Assembly: GCA_022592435.1 (NCBI GenBank)
Contig: JABYQS010000045.1
Span: 1 to 64,000 of the forward strand
Source of the DNA: Cerioporus squamosus
Taxonomy: Eukaryota > Basidiomycota > Agaricomycetes > Polyporales > Polyporaceae
Direction: 5' to 3'
DNA length: 64,000 bases
This document shows positions 33,031 through 44,542 of this stretch, one piece after another. The notes under the pieces were generated by a model that worked only from the letters and a program-made list of their open reading frames with translations, did no database searches and had not been told where the DNA came from. The position numbers and the translations under genes are program-made. Numbering within the stretch: position 1 is the stretch's first letter; every line of letters begins with the position of its first letter.

Positions 33031-34409
33031 ATGCCTTCGCCAGGCAAGAAGGACCGGAGGCTCTTGCAGTTCCACCGACCCCCTAAGTTCGACCTGAACC
33101 GCGCTCCAATCCCCCAGCTTACCCTCGAATCTCGTCGGTACGTCCGGGTTCCCGAGCATTCTCGTCCCTGGTAATGGCGCTTGGTTGACTAGGTGCAACG
33201 TTGGCTGCAGATGCATTCAGAACCTTGCCGCGTACCGACCGCCCAAGACGAGTCTGCGCTGGCCTAAATCGAGAAGTGCCGCGGTGCTCGTGGCGCTGTT
33301 CATCGGACGTATGGGGGACTTGTATGTACTCCTCAGTAGGTAGGTGGCTTACCCCATAGGGAGCGTCCTTTGAGCTGAGTTCGGTCTATGTACAGACGGG
33401 CATCGTCTCTCCGGACGTACGCAGGAGACACGGCGCTGCCAGGTGGCAAGTGGGAAGAACAAGACAAGAGTCTAGAGTGGACAGCCGTCGGTCTGACTTG
33501 CTCTTGCGAAACACTACAGCGGCTGACGTGCTTTACAGAGACGAGAGGCGTATGAGGAGGTATATCCGTTTGTATCCTACCGCTACCTATAACGCTAAGT
33601 GTCACAGATCGGCCTTCCATTAGACTACAACAAAGTGCCAACACTATGCGTCCTTGAACCGTTCCTGGCTGGGAACAGGCTAGTAGTGACTCCGTAAGTC
33701 CAGTCCCCTTTCCTTGCGATTGTCTCGCTAAATCACCGTCTCCAGCGTCGTCGTGCTAATCCTGGATAACACACTGCGGGTTTGTTATCATGCCGTCTAG
33801 AGCACCCTGATGTCCGCTGAACTGCGCACAGCCCATACTGAATCAAGCGGAGGTCACTTCCCTCTTCTCGCATCCCCTGAAGTCCTTCCTCCACTCGGAC
33901 CCGCCCTTCGCCACGGAACCCGAGATGCTCGAACTGAAGTATCACACATACACGGACTACAGCTCGAACACCATGCCGGGCAAGATACGCATGCACAACT
34001 TCCTCACCGGGCGCGAAGCGGGTGGGACAAAACCCATCTTCGGACTTACTGCGTGAGTTCTAAATCTCCCAGCGAATGAAATGAAAAGATGATCGCTGAG
34101 AACCTGACGAACGTGCAATTCGACCGTTTACACACAACCCATAGGTCGATACTCATCCGCGTCGCGGCGATTGGTTATGGACGGGAACCTGACTTCGCGC
34201 CTTACGCCCCAGACCAGCCAACCATGGAACAGCGGATAGCCTACGCTCTCCGGCACGACCCGGTGTTCCGCGAGGCAGAGCGTGCAGAGGGCATCGACCC
34301 GGACAAGACCCCGGAGCCTTGGAGTCTCGTAGACAGCGCGCAGCCTGACGCGAAGGTGAAGCGCAGATTGCGTGTTGGCAGACGTCTGCGTGTGCGCGCG
34401 AAGCTGTAA
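33031..34409 (+). CDS. Nudix hydrolase, CoA diphosphatase type (PCD1/NUDT7-like), 323 aa
   Basis: Eight exons: 33031-33137, 33193-33339, 33396-33486, 33539-33559, 33608-33693, 33746-33779, 33832-34052, 34145-34409; 323 aa. The Nudix fold starts with SAAVLVALFIGRMGDLYVLL. The catalytic box reads GGKWEEQD then TARREAYEEIGL, with the REx2EE metal-binding residues split over exons 3, 4 and 5. The preceding LRTYAGDTALPGGK is the characteristic lead-in of CoA pyrophosphatases (UPF0035-like). It should cleave CoA or its oxidised derivatives to 4'-phosphopantetheine and 3',5'-ADP; no peroxisomal SKL tail is present. Exon 4 is only 21 nt. The donor after exon 3 (GTCGGT) is weak but required to join the Nudix box in frame. 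The C-terminal extension after the fold is basic. Confidence 0.87.
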
Positions 34410-35292
34410 GTAAGGCATCGTTGCGTCCCACCGGCGACCTAGCGTCTTTGATCTCCGCTGTGTGCTCTATACCTTAGGATGTACTTGTATGTCGTAGCAA
34501 ACTCACGTCCCCGCTATGTGTTGTCGCAGCCCTAGGGGTGCCATGTCCTTACGGCCAGGTCGACTGAACGACCTGTTGCAGGCATTCCCAGGCGTTCCTG
34601 GCAGATAGGAGGAACGGGAAGGTTCACTGCGCATAAGGAGGAGCCACGCATACACCAAGATTGAAGAGACAGATCTCGCCACTTCTACTGCCTTGCTAGG
34701 GTGTCCTTCCATCTGCTTCCACTGGCATGCCGGTGACTTGCTTTCTTCCCGTGGCGGAGGTTCTCACTGGGACGGCGAGGTTGGCGTCATGACATTCATC
34801 GCATTGACTACTGTCGGATGTGGCGCTCCGATAGTTACGTCTGGTTTTGAACGACAGAAAACTCTTCACCCTGTCCCTCTCGCCTTTTACATACTGTATA
34901 ACCCAGAGTCACAGACACCCGGTCTCGAGATTTCTGGCCACGCCTGGCAGCACCCCATATAGTCTCCTCACGCCGCTCTACGGGCACCCATGAGCACGAC
35001 ATCATGTGTGTTCCAATACACGTCCGAGAGCATTTGCATTGAGAACTTGCTCTGCTGCATGCTGGCTCCGTCGGAGGAGTTAACCTCAGGCTCGTCCGAC
35101 TTCCGAATTCTGAGTTCCGCCCAGCGCGTAGCGCACACGGGGTGCTTAGTCAGCAACCTCGCGCCCTCCACGCCAATGCCCGCGGCGTTCAGAAGGTTTC
35201 CTCACCGACCACCACCACCTCCTGCTTCTTCCGTTCCCCGCTGCCTTCTGACGACTTGTGTTTACGACCCCCGCACGCTCACATATACATAT
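34410..35292. other. Intergenic, upstream open frame not trusted
   Basis: The frame of the next gene is open back to an ATG at 34990, but this 101-codon extension is Pro/Ser-mixed with CTCCGTCGG-like repeats, and a TATA-like ATATACATAT run directly precedes the ATG at 35293. I regard it as promoter/leader. Confidence 0.45.
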
Positions 35293-36773
35293 ATGCCGCA
35301 AGTCTACAACAGACGGCATTCTGACTACAACCCACGCCCGTCCCTCGTCCCCCGCAGGAGGTCGTCTGTCGCGCCCCCGGGTCCTGGCCCTCAACCTACC
35401 GACGCCGACGACTCCATTGTCCTCGCCGACCTCGTGCGCACCGGAGAGGCCTCTCGACTACGCAGAAGAGGCGCCATGCACCGTCCAGCACCCCCAGCAG
35501 GCGGAGGACCTGGCCCGAGTTCCTATGCGCCACCCGCGCGCCCCATCATCATCGAACCATCTCGGACACCGAGCCCAGAGCTGAACGCCGAGTCTGCAGC
35601 AGATGAGTACACGTACACCTCAGGGCCGCTCATGTGGAGAGACTGGGAGGGGAGCGGCCGGATACCCGGACGCGGAGCCGAGGGCGTGCAGGCTGTGGAG
35701 ATCCTGAGCGAGAGCACGCAGGCTGGTCAGGCCTTCGTCCTTTACTGCGGTGGCGAGGACTCGAGCGCCGTAGAGGAAGAGCCCCCAAGACGCTTTGAGC
35801 CGGCGCTGTTCCCCGGTTCTGGTTCCTCGTCTCCCCGTTCGACCAGTTCCTCTCCGAAGCCGCATGGGAAGGCCGTACGGAGGTCGAACGGGTGCGGTGC
35901 ACTCGTGCATGTGCGTGCGTACCCCCAGCGTCCACGCGGAGTCTGGATGGCGAAGGAGGATGCGGCGGAGACGGTCGTGGGACTAGACCCCGCGTACTGC
36001 GACCACCCTTCCATGGACAAGATGCTGAAGAGCGCCTGCGGATGCATACGAGAAGGCATCGGGTGTTCTGTATGGTGCGTGTCTTTCTTTGCGTGACCCG
36101 CATTGCATGCTCACTTCCGTCATCCAGTGGGAACACGCTCGGCACCCGTTACGTGCCCTGCCAGGCGGCGTCCGAGAGCATCTTCTCGCCTACCCCGACA
36201 CATTCTACCTCCCCCTCCTCACCCAGACCGCAGCGTCCTTCCGGGCCGAGTTACTGGAATGCACGTCCGGCACTCCCACATCGTAGTTCTTCGTCTTCAG
36301 TGAGTGCTTCCCGTGGCGCAGCACCGTCCTACTACACGTTCTTCGCGGACCGTGTTACTGCTTCGCCTGCGCACGATCGACCGCGCCACGCCGCGGCCGC
36401 GCCTCGGGCGAGCAGACCAGCTTCTCTGGAGATAGACTACGGGTACAGGTGGACAGCCTCCCCGCAGATGATCTCAACCCCTCTGCCTATCACCGAGTCC
36501 GCTGCGCCGTCGAATCCGCCAGCACCGCTTTCCCCCGTCTTCGCGCCGCCACCACTCCCCAGCGCAGGTCGCAGCACTAGCCAGCTCCGCCCTGCGTCGT
36601 CGTCCATGCGCCCCATGCCTGAATTCTCTCCTGGCTTCATCCCGCCGCCGCTTGTGGTGAGCACGCCTAATCGTGAACCAGTGGTGGAACTGGACGCGGA
36701 CGGCGTACCCATCGGCGAGATGGACGAGCCCAATTCTCCGGACAAGGAGATCATGTCGTGGCCCGGTCGTTAA
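35293..36773 (+). CDS. Ser/Pro-rich orphan with a central Cys motif, 475 aa
   Basis: Exons: 35293-36074 and 36128-36773; the join (phase 2) lies inside a Cys-rich block. That block reads CGCIREGIGCSVCGNTLGTR followed by YVPC, preceded by an HPSMDKML stretch. Five cysteines in C-x-C-x6-C-x2-C-x8-C spacing look like a small metal-binding or disulfide module and form the only ordered part. The N-terminal 220 and C-terminal 200 residues are disordered, rich in Pro, Ser and Arg. A WMAKEDAAETVVG stretch precedes the Cys block. The ending EFSPGFIPPP...SPDKEIMSWPGR carries acidic and proline clusters. No signal peptide is present. I know no named family; cysteine knuckles of this kind often bind zinc, but this is inference. 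Confidence 0.72.
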
Positions 36774-37182
36774 GCGCAGCAGCATGCCACCATCGCTGCG
36801 TGGCTCCGTGTCTAGGTAACAAATGGCAGGCTCCATACGTGCGTTGCTTACACCTTACTCTCCCCGCTGACAGAGGACATTACTGTCGCGTTACGCTCCG
36901 GATTGGCTTTCGTGGTGGACTTGGATTGCTGCCGCTACAGCTGTGTTATGCAGCTACGACTTTCATGATTCGCGGATGTGTTTTATGGGGTATACCTTGC
37001 TTTCGTTGACGTCTCGTGCTTGTTAGACTATGTACTCATCTCATCTCATCCTCCCGTTCTGCACTCCTCTCAAGACCGGCTGCTCATTCTGATGTTCGTT
37101 GTGTTTATACCGTATGCATCCCCAAGTACTACATAGTTTGCGCATCTCTCATCTGTACTATATATCTCCTGCAATCGGATAC

Positions 37183-37548
37183 ATGGATTTCCACCCCTTC
37201 GACGCCGTTGTGGAACGCCCGACGTCCGAGTCCAAACGTGGATCTACTCGAGGTCGGCTGTTGACAAGTGCGGCTTGCTTCGTAACGCTCATCATCCTCG
37301 TCGGTCTGTTTCTTCGAGTGTGTACTTTAGGTGAGTAGAATGCATATCGTGCTTGGCATGCTCCTCTTGCGACACGGTCTCTGAGGCTGCCAGTGCCACG
37401 ACCAGCGCGCGACGTCTCGCGAGCTCGCGCGCGGTACTGTCGCACATGTGACGCGTCTTGGGAGACTGATTCAATCGCCTTGGACAGGAGATTCAACGAT
37501 TGTGGATGCGATTATCTCTCCTGGCCCGCTCTGGCCAACGCCTTATAA
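37183..37548 (+). CDS. Candidate small membrane protein, 100 aa
   Basis: Exons 37183-37330 and 37394-37548, joined in phase 1 over a 63-nt intron with good signals (GTGAGT, CCAG). A TATATAT box lies about 20 bases upstream of the ATG. Residues about 27-48 form one membrane segment (LLTSAACFVTLIILVGLFLR) after a basic N-terminus. The second exon is Arg-rich, then has YCRTCDASW and CGCDY cysteine pairs before the stop. Its 3' end overlaps the possible leader of DPP3 in another frame (37506-37548). Only phase agreement, the splice sites and the hydrophobic segment support it; no family is recognised. Confidence 0.35.
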
Positions 37549-37658
37549 CATGTCCTAAACCTTCCACTTCTCGACTCGCACGTCTCTGTCTACCCCGCAC
37601 CAGTTCAAGCACTAGCTCGTACACCTCTCGGACTCAGACTAGGACATTCACGAACACG

Positions 37659-40573
37659 ATGCCAGCATTCGCTGCCGCGGAACGCTTCTTGGCCGACAAG
37701 ACCGCGCCGTTCTGCAGTCTCGAGGTCGCCAAGTCGTTCTCCCTGCTCAGGTGCGCCTGCACTCGTCCTCCAAGTCATGCTCGCGCGGTGCTCACACATA
37801 CGTTCTGGTCAGCTCGAAGGAGAAGAAGTATGCGCACTACATCGGAGAGGCGTCGTGGGCTGGGGCACGCATCATCCAGGGCCAGTGGACGCCGCAGGCG
37901 CAGAAGCTCTACGACCTCCTCATCCTGACGTTCAGCGAGAACGGCAAGCTTGCAGACCTGGGTGCGCTTCAGCAGAAGAGCGGGGTCTCCGTGGACGAGT
38001 GGGAGGACTTGTTGCAATATACGAGTCAGGTGCGTGTTCTCTCTGACTGCGTCCCTGTCCCGAACATGCACTCGTACGCACTCAAGCGGAATGTCACGCT
38101 GAACTTCGTCGCACGACGCAGGTCCTGAGCAACCTAGTGAACTACAAGTCATTTGGCTTCACGAAGATCGTCCCCCGCATCCCCGAGGACAAGTTCGCAG
38201 CCGTGGTCGAGAAGTCCGCCAACGCCGCGAACGCGGTCCCGCTCTGGAACGAGCTCAAGGGCCACATCTACCAACTCCTCCCCGAGTCGAGCAACTTCAT
38301 CGGCAAGCGTTCTCTTGGGCATGTCTCGAACTATTACCTAGGGGAGCCTCCGACGGACGAGGAGGTTGCGGCGATCCAGGCTGCGGCGGAGAAGATCAAC
38401 ATCGATGTCTTGAATACTCGGTGCGTGGGTATTTCTGCGTGGGCAGAGTATGATGGTACTGAAAATCAACGGGCACAGGGTACGCAAGGACTCCCCGGAC
38501 AACTTTACGCTCCTTGTCGCGTCTGCTGAGAAGCAGGCTTCGGCACTGCACGAGATCAAGATCCTCGACAGACATGCGAAGCTGAACGTTGAGTACGGCG
38601 ACTTCGCCGAGTCGATGCAGAAGGCAGTCGACGCTCTTACCGAGGTGCGTTCTATGTGTTAACGAACAAAATGCCCTGCTCACCCTTGACCGTGTATCTA
38701 GGCCAAGAAGTATGCTGCGAACGAGCACCAGGTCGCTATGCTCGAGAACTACATCGAGTCGTGAGTCAACCGAATGGTAGTGGATCATTCATTCGCTCAC
38801 TGCCTCGGACTGTAGCTTCAGGACGGGTTCAATCGAAGCGCACAAGAAGGGCTCAGAGCACTGGGTGAAGGATATCGGCCCCGTCGTCGAGAGCTACATT
38901 GGCTTCATCGAGACGTACGTCGACCCGTACGGTGGTCGCGCCGAGTGGGAAGGTACGTCAAGGCTGGTCTACCACTGCAGTTGAAGATTGACGACGAAAC
39001 CTACGTAGGCTTCACTGCGATCGTGGACAAGCAACTCAGCGCAAAGTACGAGAAGCTTGTCAGTGACGCCCCGGAGCTCATCAAGTCTCTGCCGTGGGGC
39101 AAGGACTTCGAGGTCGACGTCTTCCGCAAGCCTGACTTCACCGCGCTCGAGGTGTTGACGTTCGCCACCGGCGGCATCCCGGCGGGTATCAACGTACGTT
39201 GACAGCATGGTCCGAACAAACCGGAAGGTTGAACTCAACATACATTCTAGATTCCCAACTACTACGAGATTCGGGAGTCAGTCGGGTTCAAGAACGTCTC
39301 GTTGGCCGTAAGTGTTCTCTCCGCTCAGTCGTCAGAACAGCATCGAGCATTCACCGTACGTTTCGTGCAGAACATCCTTGCGGCCAAGGCTCCGAGTAAG
39401 CTTCACTGTCAGCATCTTCCCGTGCTCCAGACGTTGACCTGTCTTCAGACGAGGAGTTGACGTTCATTCACCCGGACGATGCCAAACTCTACAACGAGTG
39501 GGACTCCCGTGCGTTCGAGGTTCAGGTTGCGAACCACGAGCTTCTGGGACACGGAAGTGGCAAGCAATTCCAGGAGAACGCTGATGGTTCCAAGAACTTC
39601 GATCCTGAGAAGGTACGTGGGTGAGTGTATGTTCGTACGTTCTCATACTGACGCGATGTCCGCCTGATAGGTCATCAACCCGCTCACCGGAAAGCCTATG
39701 TAAGTGTTCCACGAGCCTGCTGCAGGGCAGGGGCTTACATCAAACATAGCGCATCGTGGTACAAGCCTGGGCAGACACCCGGTTCCGTCCTCGGCGAAGT
39801 CTCGTCCTCGATGGAGGAGTGTCGCGCGGAGACTGTCGCGTTGTACCGTGAGTATCCTGTTCCACATACTTTCGCGCAAGCTAATGATCCATTGGACAGT
39901 CGTGAGCAACTTGGAAATCTTGAAAATCTTCGGGGTAGGCATCAATGCTCTCGACGATCTGTGCGCCTGCTCACAGTTACTTTTCCTTGCAGTACACCGA
40001 CAAGCAGACGGTCGAGGACCTGCAGTACATCTCGTTCCTGCTCATGGCGCGCGCTGGTATCCGTGCCTTGGAGTACTACGACCCCAAGACGAAGAAGCAC
40101 GGCCAGGCGCACATGCAAGCTCGGTATGTCCCTACTCTGTCCTGAGCACCCCAGTTCCCCGAGTTTCACCGTGACCCCACAGGTTGGGCATCACGCAGCA
40201 CCTCATCAAGTCCGGTATCGCGCGACTCGAAGAGGTCCGCGCAGCCGACGGCACGCTCGAGAACGCCTACGTGCGCGTCGACCGGGAGAAGGTGCTCAAG
40301 GAGGGCAAGGCCGCGGCGGGCAAGCTGCTCATCGAGCTGCAGGTGCGCAAGAGCACGGCGGACGGCGCGGGCGCGCGGGCGTTCTACACGGAGCTGACGG
40401 ACCCGCTGCCCGGGTGGGACGGGGAGATCCGGGACTTGGTGCTCAGGAAGAAGCTGCCGCGCAAGATCTTCGTGCAGCCGAACACGTTCATCGAGAACGG
40501 CGAGGTCGTGCTGAAGGAGTACCCGCTGAGCCCTGCAGGAGCTATCGAGAGCTTCATTGAGCGCAAGCTCTGA
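37659..40573 (+). CDS. DPP3: Dipeptidyl peptidase III (M49), 694 aa
   Basis: Fifteen exons: 37659-37750, 37813-38029, 38122-38420, 38479-38644, 38702-38760, 38816-38952, 39009-39193, 39251-39307, 39371-39395, 39449-39612, 39671-39699, 39750-39847, 39900-39934, 39993-40123, 40183-40573; unbroken, 694 aa, the usual length. The zinc peptidase motif HELLGH lies at about residues 442-447, with the third zinc ligand in EECRAE at about 499-504, spaced as in human DPP3. It removes dipeptides from short peptide N-termini in the cytosol. Upstream, the same frame is open from an ATG at 37506, adding 51 residues without a single acidic residue but rich in Arg, Ser and Thr. This looks like a mitochondrial presequence and would give a second isoform. 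The shorter start matches the family and is the one given. Confidence 0.93.
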
Positions 40574-41040
40574 GATACTTGTTTCCTTTCAACGAGGAAT
40601 CTACTCTGCTATAATGCCGAACGCGCTTCATGGAGACTCCAACGAGAAGTGACATGAATAGGTACGTGCTGCGCTGTTGACAGACAAGAAACGGGAGCTT
40701 CTCAACCGGGCTCCTAATCAACCTGCCTTCCCTCGTCGTTCGCAGGAGGAGAACTGGGGAAGTACACATTTTTCAGCCACATGGATCTAAGTACCGCGAA
40801 TTTTCCACGGGCTGGTATTTGAGCGCTGACTCAGAATTCGAACTTCGACAACCTACGTATCAGTCGGCGAGTAAAGATCATGCTGGGCGAAGCAATCGGA
40901 CTTGATCGGTCCATGGACATGATGTGGCTGAGCTCTAGGTTCGAATCAAGCCGCCTTCTCCGAGCGAGATTTCGTGCTCCGGAGCCCCTGGATCTTTCTG
41001 TCTGTTAACCACCATTGCCGCTGCTAGGACTCTTGACCGA
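40574..41040. other. Spacer after DPP3
   Basis: The 3' end of DPP3 and unassigned sequence; no gene seen. Confidence 0.4.
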
Positions 41041-41895
41041 CGACGCTATGGCGAGTATGATGCCCATCGAATAGCTCGACCTCCGAACTTTCTTACCCCG
41101 GTTCACCGTCGTCCTCTACACCCAGCTCAAGCGAAACAACGAGGAAATTCTGGGGGTGGGAGCCTCACCCTGATTGGATGCTTTTTGACGTCCATCTCGC
41201 CGGGCTGCTCCTCAAGGAGAAGCATCTCGAACGCTGGTGCGTCACCAGATATGGCTACACTGCAGAGGACGTCGAGAGGCACTACGCTACCGATCTAGCT
41301 ACCTCCTACTATTCAAAGTACGACATGTTGGATGGCGCTGACCTGGTCGACATGTTTCCCTCCGACGGTGACACTGAGAGGACTTATCTGCTTCCGTGCG
41401 TGATGGCTATCGTCGACCGCGGCTTAGAGCCTCCTCCCACTTAGCGAGAAGGAGCAGGCCTACGCCAGACGATGGTTCCCTTTGAACAACTGGTAGAGCG
41501 ATCCGGTCTTTCAGGACGTCGAGCTTGCGCAAGCCAAATGGCCAAACGATGTCCTCCGTGAGTTTGAGCGGCCTCCCAGCACCGAGCATCTCTTGTTGAC
41601 TGTCATGATTAGCTCGTGGCCTCGTGGCCCTCAAGCTACGGCTTATGCGCCCAAGCTACTTCGAGGCGCAAGTCAAGGCGTTGCGAGAGTACATCGAGAA
41701 GGAAAGGATCACGAGAGAACAAGCGGTGAGTGCATCCTGTACACATGTCGACAGCAAGCACTAGTGTTGACCGTCAGACAGCCACCTATGGGCCCGGTCA
41801 TCCTTCGTCAAAGGCGGCTGGAGAGGCGCAAAGGGGCGGGAGAGGGTCCGTCGCAGGCTTGAGGAGTTCGTCGATGTCGTCAGCATCAGCCCGTG
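41041..41895 (+). pseudogene. Broken gene of an unrecognised protein
   Basis: Consecutive protein-like blocks appear in changing frames: FLPRFTVVLYTQLKRNNEEI (after a TAG at about 41072), then DWMLFDVHLAGLLLKEKHLE and ...RTYLLPCVMAIVDRGLEPPP, then LSEKEQAYARRWFPLNNW ended by an in-frame TAG near 41490, then SDPVFQDVELAQAKWPNDVL. After a typical intron (GTGAGT to TTAG) comes RGLVALKLRLMRPSYFEAQV, then a last segment up to about 41895. Two frameshifts and two stops make it non-functional. The residue composition and intron signals are those of a genuine gene, so it is a relic and not chance. Function unknown. Confidence 0.6.
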
Positions 41896-42420
41896 AGTCC
41901 GCAGGTATGGACATTGTGTGCATCTCCTAAGCTCTGGCGTATCTATACACTCACACAGTCGGACTCAGTTATAACGTATCCTTGTCTTCACCGAAGTTCG
42001 TGGACTGTTCGTAGGCTTTGTATCGGTGTGGTATCAGTCGTCAGCCTTGTGTATGCATATATGAGACCTTGTCGTGCGCCTTCGTGGTGTTTGTCTCAGC
42101 CAAGTCTGCCGTGCAGTAGTGCTCGAAAGTCGACCTTTTCTATGCAGTGCGTGAGTTTTAGACCCGCTCAGACGTACTCTTGACTTTATTCTCTATGCTC
42201 ACGCGCACCGTAAGCAGGGGAATATGTGTATTGATACAAGGGGAAGTAGTCTACTCTAGGTACTCGTGAACGCTCTCTAATTGTCCTCGATGTATTGCCG
42301 CGTGGTATCGTGTACATATAGGAAGCATAGCAGGTAGAAATGGGAATGCAGTCTTCAGGGGTGTCATCTTGGCCGTCTCGTAGGTCGCTACTTGCGAACT
42401 TTTGTACGCGTGCAAGTTGG
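41896..42420. other. 3' spacer
   Basis: Between the relic and the stop codon of the auxin-efflux-like gene; nothing recognised. Confidence 0.4.
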
Positions 42421-44442
42421 TCAGAGCAGTAGCAGTGCAACGGCGGTGAGTGCCCTGTAGAACATCCATGGTCAGTTGAATTGGGAAGGTGTGAGAAGGA
42501 CTCTGCGGAAGGCACGTACGAAGACGAGAAAAACATGAAAATGTCTGTGAGGCTGCGTCAGTACCAGAACGACTATGTTGCCAGAGAGTACTCACATTGA
42601 ACCAGTAAGAACGCCTGCGAACGTCCATCAGTGACATGCATTTGCACCAGACATGAGCTGCACGTACCGCGAGTGTATCAACTTGACCATCTGGTGCGTA
42701 CAGGGATGCTACAATGAGTTGGCTAAAGCGCCGCGCGTCCGTCAGCCCGGCACAGCGTATGATGAGATGCTAGAGGACTCACTTGACAGCGGTAGGCGTG
42801 CCACTCAGGAACATCATGACGAAGCGCAGCGCGATCGCCTTGCGGTCGACAAACCCGGAGCTCGTCATCGCCTGGACGATGAACACGCCAATGACGGGCA
42901 GCACGACCATCTTCGCCGCGGTGGTGAGAAGCATGGCAGCAATCGGGAGCCGCGAGAGCGGGCGGGGCATCTTGAGCTGGGCGAAGTTCGACCCGAGCAG
43001 GATCAGAGCGAGAGGGATGGTTATCCCGCCCATGAACGCGGCTAGAGCACAATGCGTTAGCGGCTAATTCGTTTACAATTGCAGGTTGCTGGGACGTACC
43101 GGTGTCGAGGAGGAACGCGAGAGGCGGACGGCCATCGGGACCCGTGAACTTGGGCCCGCCGGTGCTGGAGATGTCAACGAAGAGAGCTTTGAGCGGGTCG
43201 ATCAGAGCGATGGGAAGCGCGACCATGAGGGTGCAAGTGACCGGGGTGAACACGGCCGCTAGCGGACGGAACACGCGCACGATCTTCTGTGGGAGCGTCG
43301 GGATGTTGAGGGTTGCACTGCGCTGCGCTATGCTTTGCGTGTCGACGTTGCGGAGCGATAGCGCAGGAGTAGGTGGCGGAACCGGAGGGACGCCCTGTGT
43401 GCCTGATGGTGAGGTCGGTGCGAGATGTGTAGCTGGTGCAGCCGTAGACAGCCGAGATGTCCTGCGGGCAAGCTGCACGTCGGGATCGTTGTTCGCCTCA
43501 GAATACTCGAGGATCTGAGGGGTGGGTTCCTGGACAGGCACGTCGCATGCGTCCGTCTTCTCGTCCTTCTCGCTTCGATAGCAGGAGTCTGCTTCCTCGT
43601 CCTTGAGCTTCGGGTCTGGGTGGGGAAGTGCAAAGGAGTCTGGGACGTCCTGGTGCAGGATGCGCCGGGCAATCCAGCCGCCAATGGGCTTCTCCTTCCA
43701 GGAGACTCGGCGCTCGGCTGCTTCACCCTGCGGGACGCCGGGACGGTAGTCCCATGACAGGGAGTGCGCGGCGCCGAGCATCCAGAAGACCATATGGTAC
43801 GCGACGATGAAGATGGAGACGTAAGACACGCCCACTGAAGATGGAAGTACGTTATCAGTTTCAAATATGAGTCAGGATGTCATGATGGATGGCACGTACA
43901 TGCTTGGTCTGTCTTAGGATCGAAGGGTGCTTGCTGGGTAATGGAAAGAACGACCGCATTAGCTGAGAGAGACGTTCGTCAGTCAGCTCGATTTCACGAA
44001 GCCATGCAATGAGCGTCATAGTACTGACGGAGGTTTCCCCAGTTGCTCATGCCGGTCAAGACAACGACGCCTTGCCAGAAATTGCGGGGAACGTAGCAGA
44101 TCTCGCGGATGAGGTAGCCGGAGAGGAAGCCGATGGCCTGATAGGTGAAGGCGACCAGGAACAGCGGCCCCAGAGCCTTGATGTTATCCGGCGTGAAGGC
44201 GGGGATAACACTCGAGAAAATAAGTGCTGGCAAGGCCATGTTCATCGTCACTTGGGACGCGCCACGGGCAGCGGCCTTGGGGAACAGACCCATCCTTGCC
44301 ACGACATATCCTGCGATGATCGTGAGGAACCTGCAACAAAAATGGGTCAACACTGGCAGCGGTGGAAACAGCCACGAGACGACACGAACGTCTTGATCAG
44401 AGGCATTACGCCCGAGTATATGAGGAACCCGGCGGACGGCAT
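42421..44442 (-). CDS. Auxin-efflux-carrier-like membrane transport protein, 514 aa
   Basis: Exons (complement): 44390-44442, 44029-44330, 43900-43962, 43100-43834, 42783-43041, 42668-42722, 42596-42614, 42520-42544, 42421-42454; nine exons, unbroken. The layout is that of the fungal Mem_trans (AEC/PIN-like) family. Five N-terminal helices carry QVTMNMALPALIFSSVIPAF and TGMSNWGNLPNAVV. A hydrophilic Ser/Pro-rich cytosolic loop of about 130 residues follows. Five C-terminal helices include FMGGITIPLALILLGSNFAQ and FVMMFLSGTPTAVNQL. Family members move organic anions or auxin-like compounds across plasma or ER membranes; the substrate here is unknown. The last three exons are very short (19, 25 and 34 nt), yet their joined frame gives a clean final helix. 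Transcription likely starts from TATAAA on the minus strand at 44537-44542. Confidence 0.9.
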
Positions 44443-44536
44443 GGCGATAAGTGAGTCGATATCGTGATGGAAGTCGTGAGCGTTGGACTTCAGAACGAAC
44501 TGGGTCTGGCTAGTCCAAGCCACCTCCGGCTGAGCT

Positions 44537-44542
44537 TTATAC
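44537..44542 (-). promoter_or_regulatory. TATA box of the auxin-efflux-like gene
   Basis: Minus-strand TATAAA about 95 bases upstream of the start codon at 44442, followed by a typical short leader. Confidence 0.6.
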
